Positions 46,931 to 56,000 of a stretch of DNA of 64,000 nucleotides are shown here, in pieces (positions within the stretch are counted from its first letter, which is position 1; every line of letters begins with the position of its first letter). The DNA is from Melioribacteraceae bacterium (GTDB taxonomy: Bacteria > Bacteroidota > Ignavibacteria > Ignavibacteriales > Melioribacteraceae). The notes under the pieces are model-generated. The model made no database searches. It saw only the letters and a list, made by a program, of their open reading frames with translations, and was not told the DNA's origin. Both the position numbers and the translations under genes were made by a program. The DNA is taken from NCBI GenBank assembly GCA_023230485.1, contig JALNXG010000002.1, forward strand, positions 1 to 64,000, given 5' to 3'.

Positions 46931-48170
46931 TTCTAACTCCTTCTAGTCTTTTTAAGATTTCATTTTTTATTATGTCTGTTGTTTTCTGTGGTTCTTTTCT
47001 GTAGTCGCTCTCCCATACTATTAAAACATCTTTTACTCCAATTGTTTTCATTATTTCGATTCTATCCTTGTCTCTTTCCCATATTCTTTTATTCTCTTCT
47101 GTGTCTTTGTATTCTTCTGGATTCTTATGAAAGTAATCTCCTTGAAATTCAACCACCAGCCCTATTTCTTTCATATAGAAATCTGGCATAATCATTTTAA
47201 TTTCTTTGTTTATTGCATTGTTTGCAACAAAAAACTTATACTCATTGTCTTTATAGAAAACATTCTCAAGTTTAAGGTCTTCTATTATCGCATCAAAGAA
47301 CGCAATTGAAACCTTAGAATATAAGACTACTTTCCCAAATCTGGCATTAAGCCATCCATCATAAATTAAACTGCCGTTTTCTAGTCCATATTTTTCAATA
47401 CACTTTTCCAGTGTAACAGCCTTATTTTTATTCCTTTCTTGCCACTTATTCTTGCCTTCTTCTCCATACTTCTCTATAAAATATTCCATGGAGTGGGCAT
47501 GTTTCATTTTGGCAATTTTTTCCTCCCACTTTTGTGCTCCATACTTCTCAATAAAAACATCCCTACATAAAGACTTACCCTCACACAAAGCCACCCATTT
47601 TTCTCTTCCATTTTCCTCCCCGTATTTTTCAATAAATTTAACTAGACTGCCACTATTACTTGACTGCATATTGCTAATCATTTCTACTGAATCATCGTAT
47701 GAATACCCCTTATTTGTCCAGAATTTAATTTGAGATGGAGTCACTGACTCCATATCACAATATGAATAAAATTTCTTAGATGCACCTGAACACTTAGACT
47801 TAAATATTTCCCACTTTTTAAGACCTTCAATCTCTCCGTGTCTTCTGATAAACTGCTCTAGCGTTCCAGAGCATCTTTCATTTTTATCTTTATATCTCAA
47901 CCATCCCTCCTCTCTCCCATATCTTTCAATAAACCCTTCAAGCGTGTTTTTATGTGAGTGTCTTCTGTGTATTTCTGCCCATTTTTCTTTCCCTTTTTCT
48001 TCTCCGTACTTTATAATACATTTTTTCTCACTTGAGCTTCTGCAAAAAACATAATATGCTTTTTCTTTATCTTCTGCTTTAATATCCTTGTTTTGTATAA
48101 TTTCTTCCCAAATATCCGGATAAGTATCGGTGTTCATTTTAGTTTTTCCATGACATATAATCATAACCAT
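46923..48170 (-). mobile_element. free-standing Vsr-like homing endonuclease between the nrdJ halves
   Basis: 415 residues. Residues about 50-270 contain eight or so repeats of the form 'FIEKYGEE.G..KW' (FIERYGREEGWLRY, FIRRHGEIEGLKKW, FIEKYGEENGREKW, FIEKYGAQKWEEK, FIEKYGEEGKNKW, CIEKYGLENG), known as DNA-binding modules in such enzymes. The C-terminus MPDFYMKEIGLVVEFQGDYFH...IWERDKDRIEIMKTIGVKDVLIVWESDY is a Vsr/EDxHD-type nuclease. Position between the halves of a split-intein gene matches the 'fractured gene' arrangement described by Dassa and colleagues. Overlaps the C-terminal nrdJ gene by 8 bases. Confidence 0.85.
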
Positions 48171-48205
48171 TGCTCCTATGTTGTTCTGTTATATAATAGG
48201 AGCAA
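48170..48205 (-). promoter_or_regulatory. hairpin sequestering the endonuclease ribosome-binding site
   Basis: TTGCTCCTAT (48170-48179, plus-strand reading) and ATAGGAGCAA (48196-48205) form a perfect 10-bp stem with a 16-base loop. On the minus-strand mRNA the downstream arm is ATAGGAGCAA followed by TGG, so it contains AGGAG and the A of the endonuclease ATG. Folding would block translation of the endonuclease, like the RBS hairpins of T4 homing endonuclease genes. Confidence 0.7.
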
Positions 48206-48215
48206 CAGTTGATGA

Positions 48216-50021
48216 CTAACACTGCTGAATGATAATATCATCTTTTTTTATTTCAGATACTTTTTTCCATTCGCAATTTTCATCGTCAACTTTAACCAAA
48301 AGTTTATGGTCATTTGACGAATTTAAAATATATCCATCCTCGAATACAGTCTTTCTTCCTATAGATAATCCCTTCCAGTATAGTTTAGTTATTTTTTTAT
48401 CGTTACCAAACATATCCTTAACGTAGATTTCTTCATTGACATTAAACCACATATTCATTACGCCTGATAGTTCGTCAATATCTACGCCATTCATTTTGAA
48501 AATATCACCAATAGAAGCCATTTGGTTATTTTCCAGTTTAATATTGGTATCTTTATGAACACAGCCAGCTGGAGCTATGGTTGTAGTAGAAATATTTCTT
48601 CTGCCGTACTTGCTTATTTCTTCCTGTAATTTTTCTGGAAGTATTTTTATATAATGACAATTTTTTTCTTTTTCCCAATTAAACACTGGAAAAGCTCCTC
48701 TTTCCTGAGATAATACGCAATTTTCTAACATATTCATTTCATGAAAAATTTTAAATAGATATTCTGAAAATTTAAAAGCTTCTTTACTACTATATTTAAT
48801 TCCTAGCATGGCTAACATATCTCCATATCCAGTAATACCCAATCCAGTTCTTCTTCCATTAATATAATTTATCCTTATCTTTTCCCACAGTTTTAGTTCG
48901 TTTCTTTTAAGGTCTTCATCTTCTGGGTCAGATTTAATTTTAGTTATAATCTTGTCAATTTTTTCTATTTCCAAATCTACTAAATTATCAATAAGTCTAG
49001 TAGCAATCCTAACATTCTTTGAGAAATCATCAAAATTAAAATTACTATTTTCTAGATATGGATTACATACAAATCCAGTTAAGTTTATAGCCATCAATAT
49101 ACAACTTGAATAGGGTGAAAGTACGAGTTCTCCGCATGGATTACTCAATTCTGTTTTGAAACCAACATCGGCATAACAATCACTTAGAGATTGAGAAATT
49201 ACCTTATCCCAATAAAAATTTCCAGGTTCTGCTGATAACCAATTAGACTCTACAAATAAATCCCATACTTCTTTAGCGTTTACTTCCTTTGTATATTTTG
49301 CTGTTTCTACAGGGGAATCTACTGGGAATCTTAGCACGTACTTACTATTAGATTTTACATGTTCAATAAAATCATTATTCCATTTAATCGAAATATTTGC
49401 ACCGTTTACTTTGTTTAAATCTCTTTTTATCTTTATAAACTCTATAATATCAGGATGCCTACAATCAAGACCCAACATTCCTGCACCCCTACGCCCATTT
49501 TGACATACCTCCTTAATTGTATTACTGTATCTATTCATAAAACAAGTTACACCATCAGAAGTATTTGCTGAATTATTTACAATAGAACCACTTGGTCTTA
49601 AAGAGCTTAGGTCTACTCCAACTCCGCCTCTTCTTTTACAGATACTTGCCAGTTCTTCATCTGTTTTTATAATTCCAGAATAAGAATCTTTTGGACTTTC
49701 AATTAAAAAACAATTTGCCAAACTAACAGTCTTAAAGTCATTACCTATTCCAGACAAAGGAGAACCTTGTGGGATAATCTTTTTAAAACCGTCCAGTGAA
49801 CCAATAATTTCTTCATAGCTCAACGGGTTGGGATATTTACTTTCAATTCTTGTAAACTCTCCGGCTACTCTTTTAAAAATGTCAGTTGGACTACTTTCAA
49901 CAAAATTCCCATCTCTATCTCTCAATAAATATTTATTTGCACAAATTCCACCGGCAAGTTCATCTCCGTTAAAATAGTCTACACAATTTTTAATAACTTC
50001 TGTTTTAGTTATTTGATTCAT
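48216..50021 (-). CDS. nrdJ: class II ribonucleotide reductase, N-terminal part with split-intein N-half
   Basis: 601 residues. Residues 1-486 are RNR extein: YLLRDRDGNFVESSPTDIFKRVA, GSPLSGIGN, LANCFLIESP, CKRRGGVGVDLSSLRPSG, NGRRGAGMLGLDCRHPDI, LSNPCGE, GRRTGLGITGYGDMLAMLG, and RRNISTTTIAPAG just before the break. The GGVGVDLS...R..G and NPCGE motifs fit adenosylcobalamin-dependent NrdJ. Cys487 starts a 115-residue intein N-half (CVHKDTNIKL...NSSNDHKLLVKV with block-B-like NDHKL). Trans-splicing with 45803-46930 is required. Overlaps the upstream radical-SAM gene by 17 bases. Confidence 0.88.
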   Translation of the reverse strand: MNQITKTEVIKNCVDYFNGDELAGGICANKYLLRDRDGNFVESSPTDIFKRVAGEFTRIESKYPNPLSYEEIIGSLDGFKKIIPQGSPLSGIGNDFKTVSLANCFLIESPKDSYSGIIKTDEELASICKRRGGVGVDLSSLRPSGSIVNNSANTSDGVTCFMNRYSNTIKEVCQNGRRGAGMLGLDCRHPDIIEFIKIKRDLNKVNGANISIKWNNDFIEHVKSNSKYVLRFPVDSPVETAKYTKEVNAKEVWDLFVESNWLSAEPGNFYWDKVISQSLSDCYADVGFKTELSNPCGELVLSPYSSCILMAINLTGFVCNPYLENSNFNFDDFSKNVRIATRLIDNLVDLEIEKIDKIITKIKSDPEDEDLKRNELKLWEKIRINYINGRRTGLGITGYGDMLAMLGIKYSSKEAFKFSEYLFKIFHEMNMLENCVLSQERGAFPVFNWEKEKNCHYIKILPEKLQEEISKYGRRNISTTTIAPAGCVHKDTNIKLENNQMASIGDIFKMNGVDIDELSGVMNMWFNVNEEIYVKDMFGNDKKITKLYWKGLSIGRKTVFEDGYILNSSNDHKLLVKVDDENCEWKKVSEIKKDDIIIQQC

Positions 50022-50547
50022 CTTTTCTCTCCTTAAATTTTAAAATTCCATTATTAGATATTTTTTGATAATTACTATTGTAAAAATCTTGATTTGAACT
50101 AGGAAGCCTCATTTCATAATCATCTTTAATTACTACTTGAGATAATGTTTCGTCATATTTACCGCATTTAGCTACGTGGAAATGAGTAATATGATTTTCT
50201 ATAAGATGAGTTATTTCATACCCTGTGTATATTATTATTTTATATCCATAGTAAAATAATATTTTGAGTAAAGCTCTACACACATCAATATTGTCTGGAT
50301 GAAGAGGTTCCCCACCAGAAATTACTACATGAGTTATTTGTTTTCTTTCTGAAAAATTAGCAATATGTCTAAACAACTCCCTTTCATCGAACTCTTTAAA
50401 TTCTTCTACATCATTCCTAAGTTTTTCATTACAACATCCAACACAAGTCCCATTACATTTTGTAAAATACACAACTGTGGCAATATCGTTACTTGGAAAA
50501 TCCTTACTTAAAAATGGTTTACTAGCCCTTACCTTTTTAATTGTCAT
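50005..50547 (-). CDS. radical-SAM protein, NrdG-like
   Basis: 180 residues. Cluster motif FTKCNGTCVGCC (Cys31-x3-Cys35-x2-Cys38), SAM-binding ISGGEPL (77-83), then KIIIYTGYEI; size and sequence resemble NrdG-type activases and small QueE-like proteins. Co-transcribed with nrdJ, yet class II RNR needs no glycyl-radical activase, and no nrdD is visible here. It may be a relic of a class III system or serve another radical reaction. Confidence 0.75.
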   Translation of the reverse strand: MTIKKVRASKPFLSKDFPSNDIATVVYFTKCNGTCVGCCNEKLRNDVEEFKEFDERELFRHIANFSERKQITHVVISGGEPLHPDNIDVCRALLKILFYYGYKIIIYTGYEITHLIENHITHFHVAKCGKYDETLSQVVIKDDYEMRLPSSNQDFYNSNYQKISNNGILKFKERKDESNN

Positions 50548-50574
50548 GAATGATTCCTTTTAATTTAGGCTTAT

Positions 50575-50602
50575 AACCTAGCATAATTTACTTATTTTTC
50601 AA
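50575..50602 (-). promoter_or_regulatory. leftward promoter of the radical-SAM/nrdJ operon
   Basis: On the minus strand: TTGAAA (50602-50597), 16-base spacer ending TGC, TAGGTT (50580-50575), preceded by an extended -10 TG. A TTATAA four bases further on is an alternative -10. Lies 28 bases before the first ATG. Confidence 0.5.
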
Positions 50603-50612
50603 TAGTCATTAG

Positions 50613-50638
50613 ACAAAAAATACGGATTTCTCCGTATT
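50613..50638 (-). terminator. rho-independent terminator after the DUF6765 gene
   Basis: AATACGGA (50619-50626) with TCCGTATT (50631-50638), 4-base loop; on the minus strand the stem is followed by six T. Separates the 51600-50668 unit from the nrdJ operon. Confidence 0.75.
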
Positions 50639-50667
50639 ATTTTTATTGTTTAATTTTTTGTTAAATA

Positions 50668-51600
50668 TTATAATTCCTTTAAATCCATTTTTGAGAAAAC
50701 AGAATCTTTTAAAACTTCCCAAGCAGTATTTTGAAACCATTTTATAGATTCCTGAAATTTAAACCAATCAGAATTTTCAAAACAATCTTTCTTTTTATAG
50801 GAACTAAACATCCACCCATTTGTAATTACTGCATCATTAAACCATTTTTTACTATCATACTTGGGAAGTGCAACTCCACCATAGCTTGGGATTAATGCCA
50901 TTTTTTCAAAGTATTGTAATCTATCAAGTTTATTTGGTAAATCAAATGCAATACTTAAATGAAGCATTAATTCTATTAAAGATTTACGAGTTCCCCCTAG
51001 TTCTAAAAATAAACTCTTTGCCGCTTCAAGAAATATTTTATTATTATCTCTATGTTCTTCCATTAATCTAGTATCCTTCCACACCCTTCCTATCTCATCT
51101 GGTAACGTCTTTGCGTCTGCATGACCGATGTTGGGACTTACGGACTCAAGGGGACCTGACATTGAATTAAACGACTCATAGTATCCTACGAAGTTAGAAT
51201 GAGCCCAAGTGTCTGCAAACACATGACAGGCTATTCCTAATTTATACAAACACTTTTTATCCTTTGCTCTTTTAAATAGCATTTGTGCGTTTTTACTATT
51301 TGGGGTGGTGTTTAATAAATGAAATTTACCATCTTTTCTAAGTGCTTTTTTGCTGGAAAAATTACCAGGCACAAAATGAAAAAGGGGATATATTCTGAAT
51401 AGTTTCTTTTTAGGATTAAAAATATTCATCGTCTGACTAATGTAATTATGATACTCATTAATTCCTTTATTTATTAGGTATTCATTTACATTATCATCAA
51501 CCATCTGTGAAGAATAAGCTATTATCTCAGCTTCGGCTGGAGAATATCCAGCCTTAGTTGCAATTAAATAAGTTACGCTGTGATGAAATTCAATATCCAT
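50668..51600 (-). CDS. DUF6765 family protein (phospholipase C/P1-nuclease-like)
   Basis: 310 residues. MDIEFHHSVTYLIATKAGYSPAEAEIIAYSSQMVDDN at the N-terminus, HFVPGN, CLYKLGIACHVFADTWAHSNFVGY, IGHADAKTLPDE: the His/Asp pattern of zinc-dependent phospholipase C / P1 nuclease folds in the DUF6765 family ('H...TY..A..AG.....A..IA..SQ..DD', 'G...H...D.WAH..F'). Enzymatic role unproven; a hydrolase acting on host membrane lipid or nucleic acid is possible. No signal peptide is visible. Ends one base before the lipoprotein gene. Confidence 0.8.
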   Translation of the reverse strand: MDIEFHHSVTYLIATKAGYSPAEAEIIAYSSQMVDDNVNEYLINKGINEYHNYISQTMNIFNPKKKLFRIYPLFHFVPGNFSSKKALRKDGKFHLLNTTPNSKNAQMLFKRAKDKKCLYKLGIACHVFADTWAHSNFVGYYESFNSMSGPLESVSPNIGHADAKTLPDEIGRVWKDTRLMEEHRDNNKIFLEAAKSLFLELGGTRKSLIELMLHLSIAFDLPNKLDRLQYFEKMALIPSYGGVALPKYDSKKWFNDAVITNGWMFSSYKKKDCFENSDWFKFQESIKWFQNTAWEVLKDSVFSKMDLKEL

Positions 51601-52389
51601 TTATATATCTTCTTTGGAAGTGGTTGTTGAATCAGTTTCTACTTCTGGAATATTTGCATCAAGAGTTACCAATCCCTTTAACCCGTTTTTGCTACGAATA
51701 GTACTAACCAACTTACGAGTTTCATTACTTTGTATTACTTTTGCCAAGGTATTAGCCTGAGCTGTATCTTTTACATTTTTATAGACTTCGCTAGTTTGTA
51801 CTACTTCTAGTAATGATTTATTATCTTTAATAGCTTTTACTATAAGAAGTATTATAAATACTCCTACTATTATGGCAATACCAGTTATTGCCATCCAAAA
51901 ATAATAATAAGCAGCCCCTGAAAACAAGGCTATACTTGCACCAAATAAAGTAAGTTGCAATGCTAATCCAGCTAAATTTGGAACTCCAGCCGCATAACAT
52001 ACAATAATAAAGGCTATTCCTCCAGCAAATATAACAGAACCAACTATAATACCCCAATAGAAAAAATTCTCTACTCTTTTAGTTTTATCATTCATTAGTT
52101 TTTCAACTTTAGATTCAAGGTCTTCTGTATATGCTTTCATTTTTTTTGCAATAATATCTTTATCTGCTAACCCATTGGCTACCATAATAACTTTTGTTGC
52201 TTCTTGTTTTACCTTTACCTCTTTGCTTGTTGAATCTATAATGTTTGCTGATGTTTTAAGTTTTTCTGAATCCTCCTTTAATAAAAGATTCATTCCAGAA
52301 AGAGCATCATCTGTTCTAATTGGGGTGTATAAAGAACTACATCCTGTAATTAAAAATATAGTCATGATTGGTATTAGTTTTTTGTACAT
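51601..52389 (-). CDS. lipoprotein with internal membrane segments, 262 aa
   Basis: Start 52389 (MYKKLIPIMTIFLITGC) chosen for SD AGGAGAAGAAAA and because it yields a perfect lipoprotein signal: LITGC lipobox with Cys17. Residues about 100-195 contain three strongly hydrophobic stretches (FFYWGIIVGSVIFAGGIAFIIVC, LAGLALQLTLFGASIALFS, WMAITGIAIIVGVFIILLIV). Phage-encoded lipoproteins can alter the infected cell surface or exclude other phages; none of this is shown. Overlaps the small membrane gene upstream. Confidence 0.65.
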   Translation of the reverse strand: MYKKLIPIMTIFLITGCSSLYTPIRTDDALSGMNLLLKEDSEKLKTSANIIDSTSKEVKVKQEATKVIMVANGLADKDIIAKKMKAYTEDLESKVEKLMNDKTKRVENFFYWGIIVGSVIFAGGIAFIIVCYAAGVPNLAGLALQLTLFGASIALFSGAAYYYFWMAITGIAIIVGVFIILLIVKAIKDNKSLLEVVQTSEVYKNVKDTAQANTLAKVIQSNETRKLVSTIRSKNGLKGLVTLDANIPEVETDSTTTSKEDI

Positions 52390-52498
52390 TTTTCTTCTCC
52401 TCTTTAAAATTTGGTGCATTTAAAATATAATCTAAAATAATTAGTAATAAATAAAACAAAATAATCGTAAATATAAATAAAACAACTTTTAATTTCAT
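52337..52498 (-). CDS. small membrane protein, 53 aa, overlapping the lipoprotein gene
   Basis: MKLKVVLFIFTIILFYLLLI then a polar tail NAPNFKEEKKNVQKTNTNHDYIFNYRM and TAG. One N-terminal transmembrane helix. Its 3' third overlaps the lipoprotein start in another frame, an arrangement reminiscent of Rz/Rz1 pairs, though sizes do not fit well. ATGA overlap with the upstream mini-gene supports it. Confidence 0.5.
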   Translation of the reverse strand: MKLKVVLFIFTIILFYLLLIILDYILNAPNFKEEKKNVQKTNTNHDYIFNYRM

Positions 52499-52611
52499 TT
52501 CTTAATAATTCTCTCATAATTACAGTTATGATTAGAACATATGTATATCCCAAGAAAAACATCATCAGGGACAAATATTAAATAACATTTACATCTTGGA
52601 CATATATCCAT
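52495..52611 (-). CDS. 38-aa zinc-finger mini-protein
   Basis: MDICPRCKCYLIFVPDDVFL then GIYICSNHNCNYERIIKK: CPRC and C..HNC form a compact zinc knuckle. ATGA overlap with the following small membrane gene. Weak GGAAAGTTAAA ribosome-binding site. Confidence 0.5.
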   Translation of the reverse strand: MDICPRCKCYLIFVPDDVFLGIYICSNHNCNYERIIKK

Positions 52612-52633
52612 TTTAACTTTCCTATAATTAATA

Positions 52634-52801
52634 TTAGTTTATAGGTATCGGGAAACGGCAAATAATAAAGTCATTTGGGTTCATTGCTTCATCAAACCCT
52701 ATCAAAAATAAGTATTGAATATCATCAATAGTTTTTAATTCTCCGATTGTTCTCCAATTAACATCTTTTTTGTTTTTTACTTTATAAAATCCGTCTTTCA
52801 T
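52634..52801 (-). CDS. small hypothetical protein, 55 aa
   Basis: MKDGFYKVKNKKDVNWRTIG then ELKTIDDIQYLFLIGFDEAMNPNDFIICRFPIPIN. Starts on an ATAATG overlap with the stop of the upstream gene. Unknown family. Confidence 0.5.
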   Translation of the reverse strand: MKDGFYKVKNKKDVNWRTIGELKTIDDIQYLFLIGFDEAMNPNDFIICRFPIPIN

Positions 52802-53052
52802 TATTCAACCTCTTCTTGTTTTGGTATCATGTCAAATAAATCAGCATGTAATATATCCATTTTATTTGCGATGTATGGGTCTGAGGTTTTTATATAGTCA
52901 GAATAAGCTTTTAGTGCAGCTAAAACTGCCATAGATTTATCCAGTTTTCCAATATCAAAAGAAACTGGAAGAGAAAATGGTTTTTGAGTACTTTCAATTA
53001 ACCCATTTATAAAATAAGACTTTACTTCGTTAGCGTTTTCAAAATTAAACAT
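52801..53052 (-). CDS. hypothetical protein next to tail genes, 83 aa
   Basis: 83 residues, helical: FENANEVKSYFINGLIESTQKPFSLPVSFDIGKLDKSMAVLAALKAYSDYI. SD AAAGGAGATTATAA. Immediately downstream of the large adhesin gene, so possibly a tail chaperone or assembly factor; no similarity recognised. Confidence 0.55.
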   Translation of the reverse strand: MFNFENANEVKSYFINGLIESTQKPFSLPVSFDIGKLDKSMAVLAALKAYSDYIKTSDPYIANKMDILHADLFDMIPKQEEVE

Positions 53053-53068
53053 TTATAATCTCCTTTTT

Positions 53069-56000
53069 TTATTGTGGTGTACAAGTTTTTGTTCCAGGAT
53101 AGCCATAATAATCCCAATTAGGATTCAATATTACATTAACACCTTGTGTGTTTGGAGCCGTTGAAATTATTGCATATTCAATTACTGATTCACTTTCATA
53201 AGTAGTTAATATTGATGTTCCAATAACCCATAAATAATCACTTCCAGATGGAGTTACGGTAATGTATCCATCATAACTCCCATAAAAGGCTAAATTAGAT
53301 TTATAAACAACACTACCTTCAGGAACATCCACTCCATAATATCTAGTATATAATCCACCACCATAACTAGAATCATAATCATCAGTTACTAAATATTCCA
53401 AATCAATGATTGCACCTCCTGTTATATTCACTGTCCATCCTACTGCTTCTAATTCTGTTTTATCTGTCAAACCTTGACCAGTTGGAAGAGTTGTTATCAA
53501 GCCACTAAATGTCCCATTAGTTGTTCCTGTAGATACTAGCATTGAAAGTAAATAATTAATTTTTGAAGCACCTAATAAAGTATTATCTACATTTATATTA
53601 GTTAATATAGTTCCAAAAGGTATTGTAAATAATGAAATTTGCTCTCCATTTAAATCAATTGAACTAAGAGATGTTACTGCACCAGAAATATAAATAGTAT
53701 AAGTTCCTACAGTTGAATAAGTATGAGATAATGTTACAGTACTTCCTGTCATAGATTCATTAACTATATTACCATCACCATAATCAACAACAAGTGCAGT
53801 TCCGTTAGCTCCTATTACATCTATATAGACTTGATTATCTAATAATAAAACAATTTTAATTGGGTCTCCAGTATGTAATGGTACAGTTGCAAAATCAGCA
53901 GTATATAAACAATTACCTTTGTATGATACTAAACTATCTATTAAGAAGTCTTCACTTGAAGAATATCCCATGTAATAACCACTACCAATTATTAATTGAT
54001 TAGAAGTGCTTGGGAATGTTCCAGCAATTTCTGTTTCAAGAACTTTTGTTCCATCCATAAACATACGAACAATGTTACTATTATCACGAGTTAATGTTAT
54101 TTCTTTCCATTCATTAACAGGTAATGAAACCGAAGAACCATACCAGGTTGAACCAAACATCACTCCAAGAGTAGCTCCAGAAGTAAGGATGGACCAACAA
54201 TCATCGTAATAAGAACCAGCTATTAATAAAATTTGGTCATAGGCATATTTTCTTTTTACTCTAAATTTAACAGTAAACACTCCATCAAACGAAACAAAAG
54301 AAGTAGTTGCTGAATTTATCCATGTATTTTGATAAAGAGAAGCACTTGATTTTCCAAAAGCAGAATCATAAGTAGTTAATTTTGCCCCATAATTAGCTGT
54401 AAACGAAATATTATTAGAGCCTGAATCAGAAATTGTTGTAGATGCATCAGCTCCTTCAAAATTTAATATAATGTCAGGAACAATAACGATTCCAATAGTG
54501 ATAGTCCAACCGTCATTCTCTAATGTAGCTTTATCTGTTAATCCTTGACCAGTTGGTTGTGAAGTTGCATAAATGCTAATTGTTCCATTAGAATTACCAA
54601 TATTTGATAACATACTTAATAAAGTATTAACTTGATACTCATTTAATGTTGAATCAGTACCTGATATATTAACCAAATTACAATCTGTTGGAATTATAAT
54701 ATTTGATACAGTAGAATCTTTAAAATCTATGGAAGTAATTTCAGAAATATATTGTCCATGTAATTTAAAATTACAATTTGAACCAGAATAAGAATGTGTT
54801 AATGTAACTATAGAGCCAGTCATTTCGACAGAAGTTAATGTTCCATCTCCATAATCAACATCAATGATAGCACCATTAGTACCTATAATGTCAATCTCAA
54901 AAGAACTTGGTGTTGTTAGTGATAATGTAATTCCATCCCATAAATGTTTGCTATCGTTAAAATAAGAATCAAAAGCACGAATTACTCTTGCTCTTTGAAA
55001 ATCATTTAAATTAAAATCAAATCCTAAAATTGCACCATAATAACCATTAGTAACTGATTCTCCATTGTTATAATTTGCACCAATAATAACATCTCCAGTA
55101 TTATCTGTTATGGAAGTGGTTAATAAAGAAGAACTTTCTATATTATCAATAGTTATTTTAGAGATAGTATTAGATGCAGAACTCGCATCCGTATTCATCC
55201 ATTCAATAATTTCCATTTTATTTCCAGCATATAAAGTAGAATCAGTATCTCTGACTAGAGAAGCACGATTACAATAACGACCATCAGGATGAATATCTAA
55301 ACAGTTACCACCATTCCATGCTTGACCTATAATTTGTTGCCATGCTCCATTATTTACGAATTTACCAACAATAAAAATATCATAAGGAGTATTTGAAAAC
55401 TTCATATTTGAAATCTTCATATTTTGACTACCTTGAAAATTAACAACAGATTTATCATTAAATGAAGAGTTAGAAGATTGAAATACAGGATAAGTTTCAC
55501 CATATCTCAAAGCGTTTAATGATTCATTATTTTTATCTTTCCATTTTCTTAAATATCCATCAGTTTCACCAGTAAGATTATTAGAAGAAAAATAAAATAA
55601 TGGTTCTAAATCAGCAAAAACATCTTCTAAATAAATATCAGTGATACTAATCGTCCATCCAGCAGAAATTAAAGTTGTTTTGTCAGTTAAACCTTGACCT
55701 GTTGGCAAGTAATTATTTTCAATAGTTAAAATTCCGTTAACAACAGAACTTGCAACTAAATTTGCCAATAAACGATTAAGTCCAGAAGAACTTAATTCTT
55801 TAATTCCTGTAGCTATAAAACTATTAATAGAAGTAACACTAGAAGCTAAAATAATGTTTGTAATTGTATTGTTACTTACATTGATTTCAGTTATGGCATT
55901 ACTTGTTACACTCTTCATGCAAACGTTATATTTACCATTTGATGAATAAGTATGATTAATAGAAACACTGTTTCCTGTCATGGTATAAGAAATAAAAGAA

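Noticed and set aside
46923..48170. CRISPR-like repeat array suggested by periodic similar segments
   Set aside because: The periodicity comes from protein repeats (FIEKYGEE..) of the homing endonuclease; DNA copies differ and there are no spacers.
52337..52389. Rz/Rz1 spanin pair
   Set aside because: A small membrane protein overlaps a lipoprotein start, but the lipoprotein is 262 residues with several membrane stretches and no lysis genes are adjacent.
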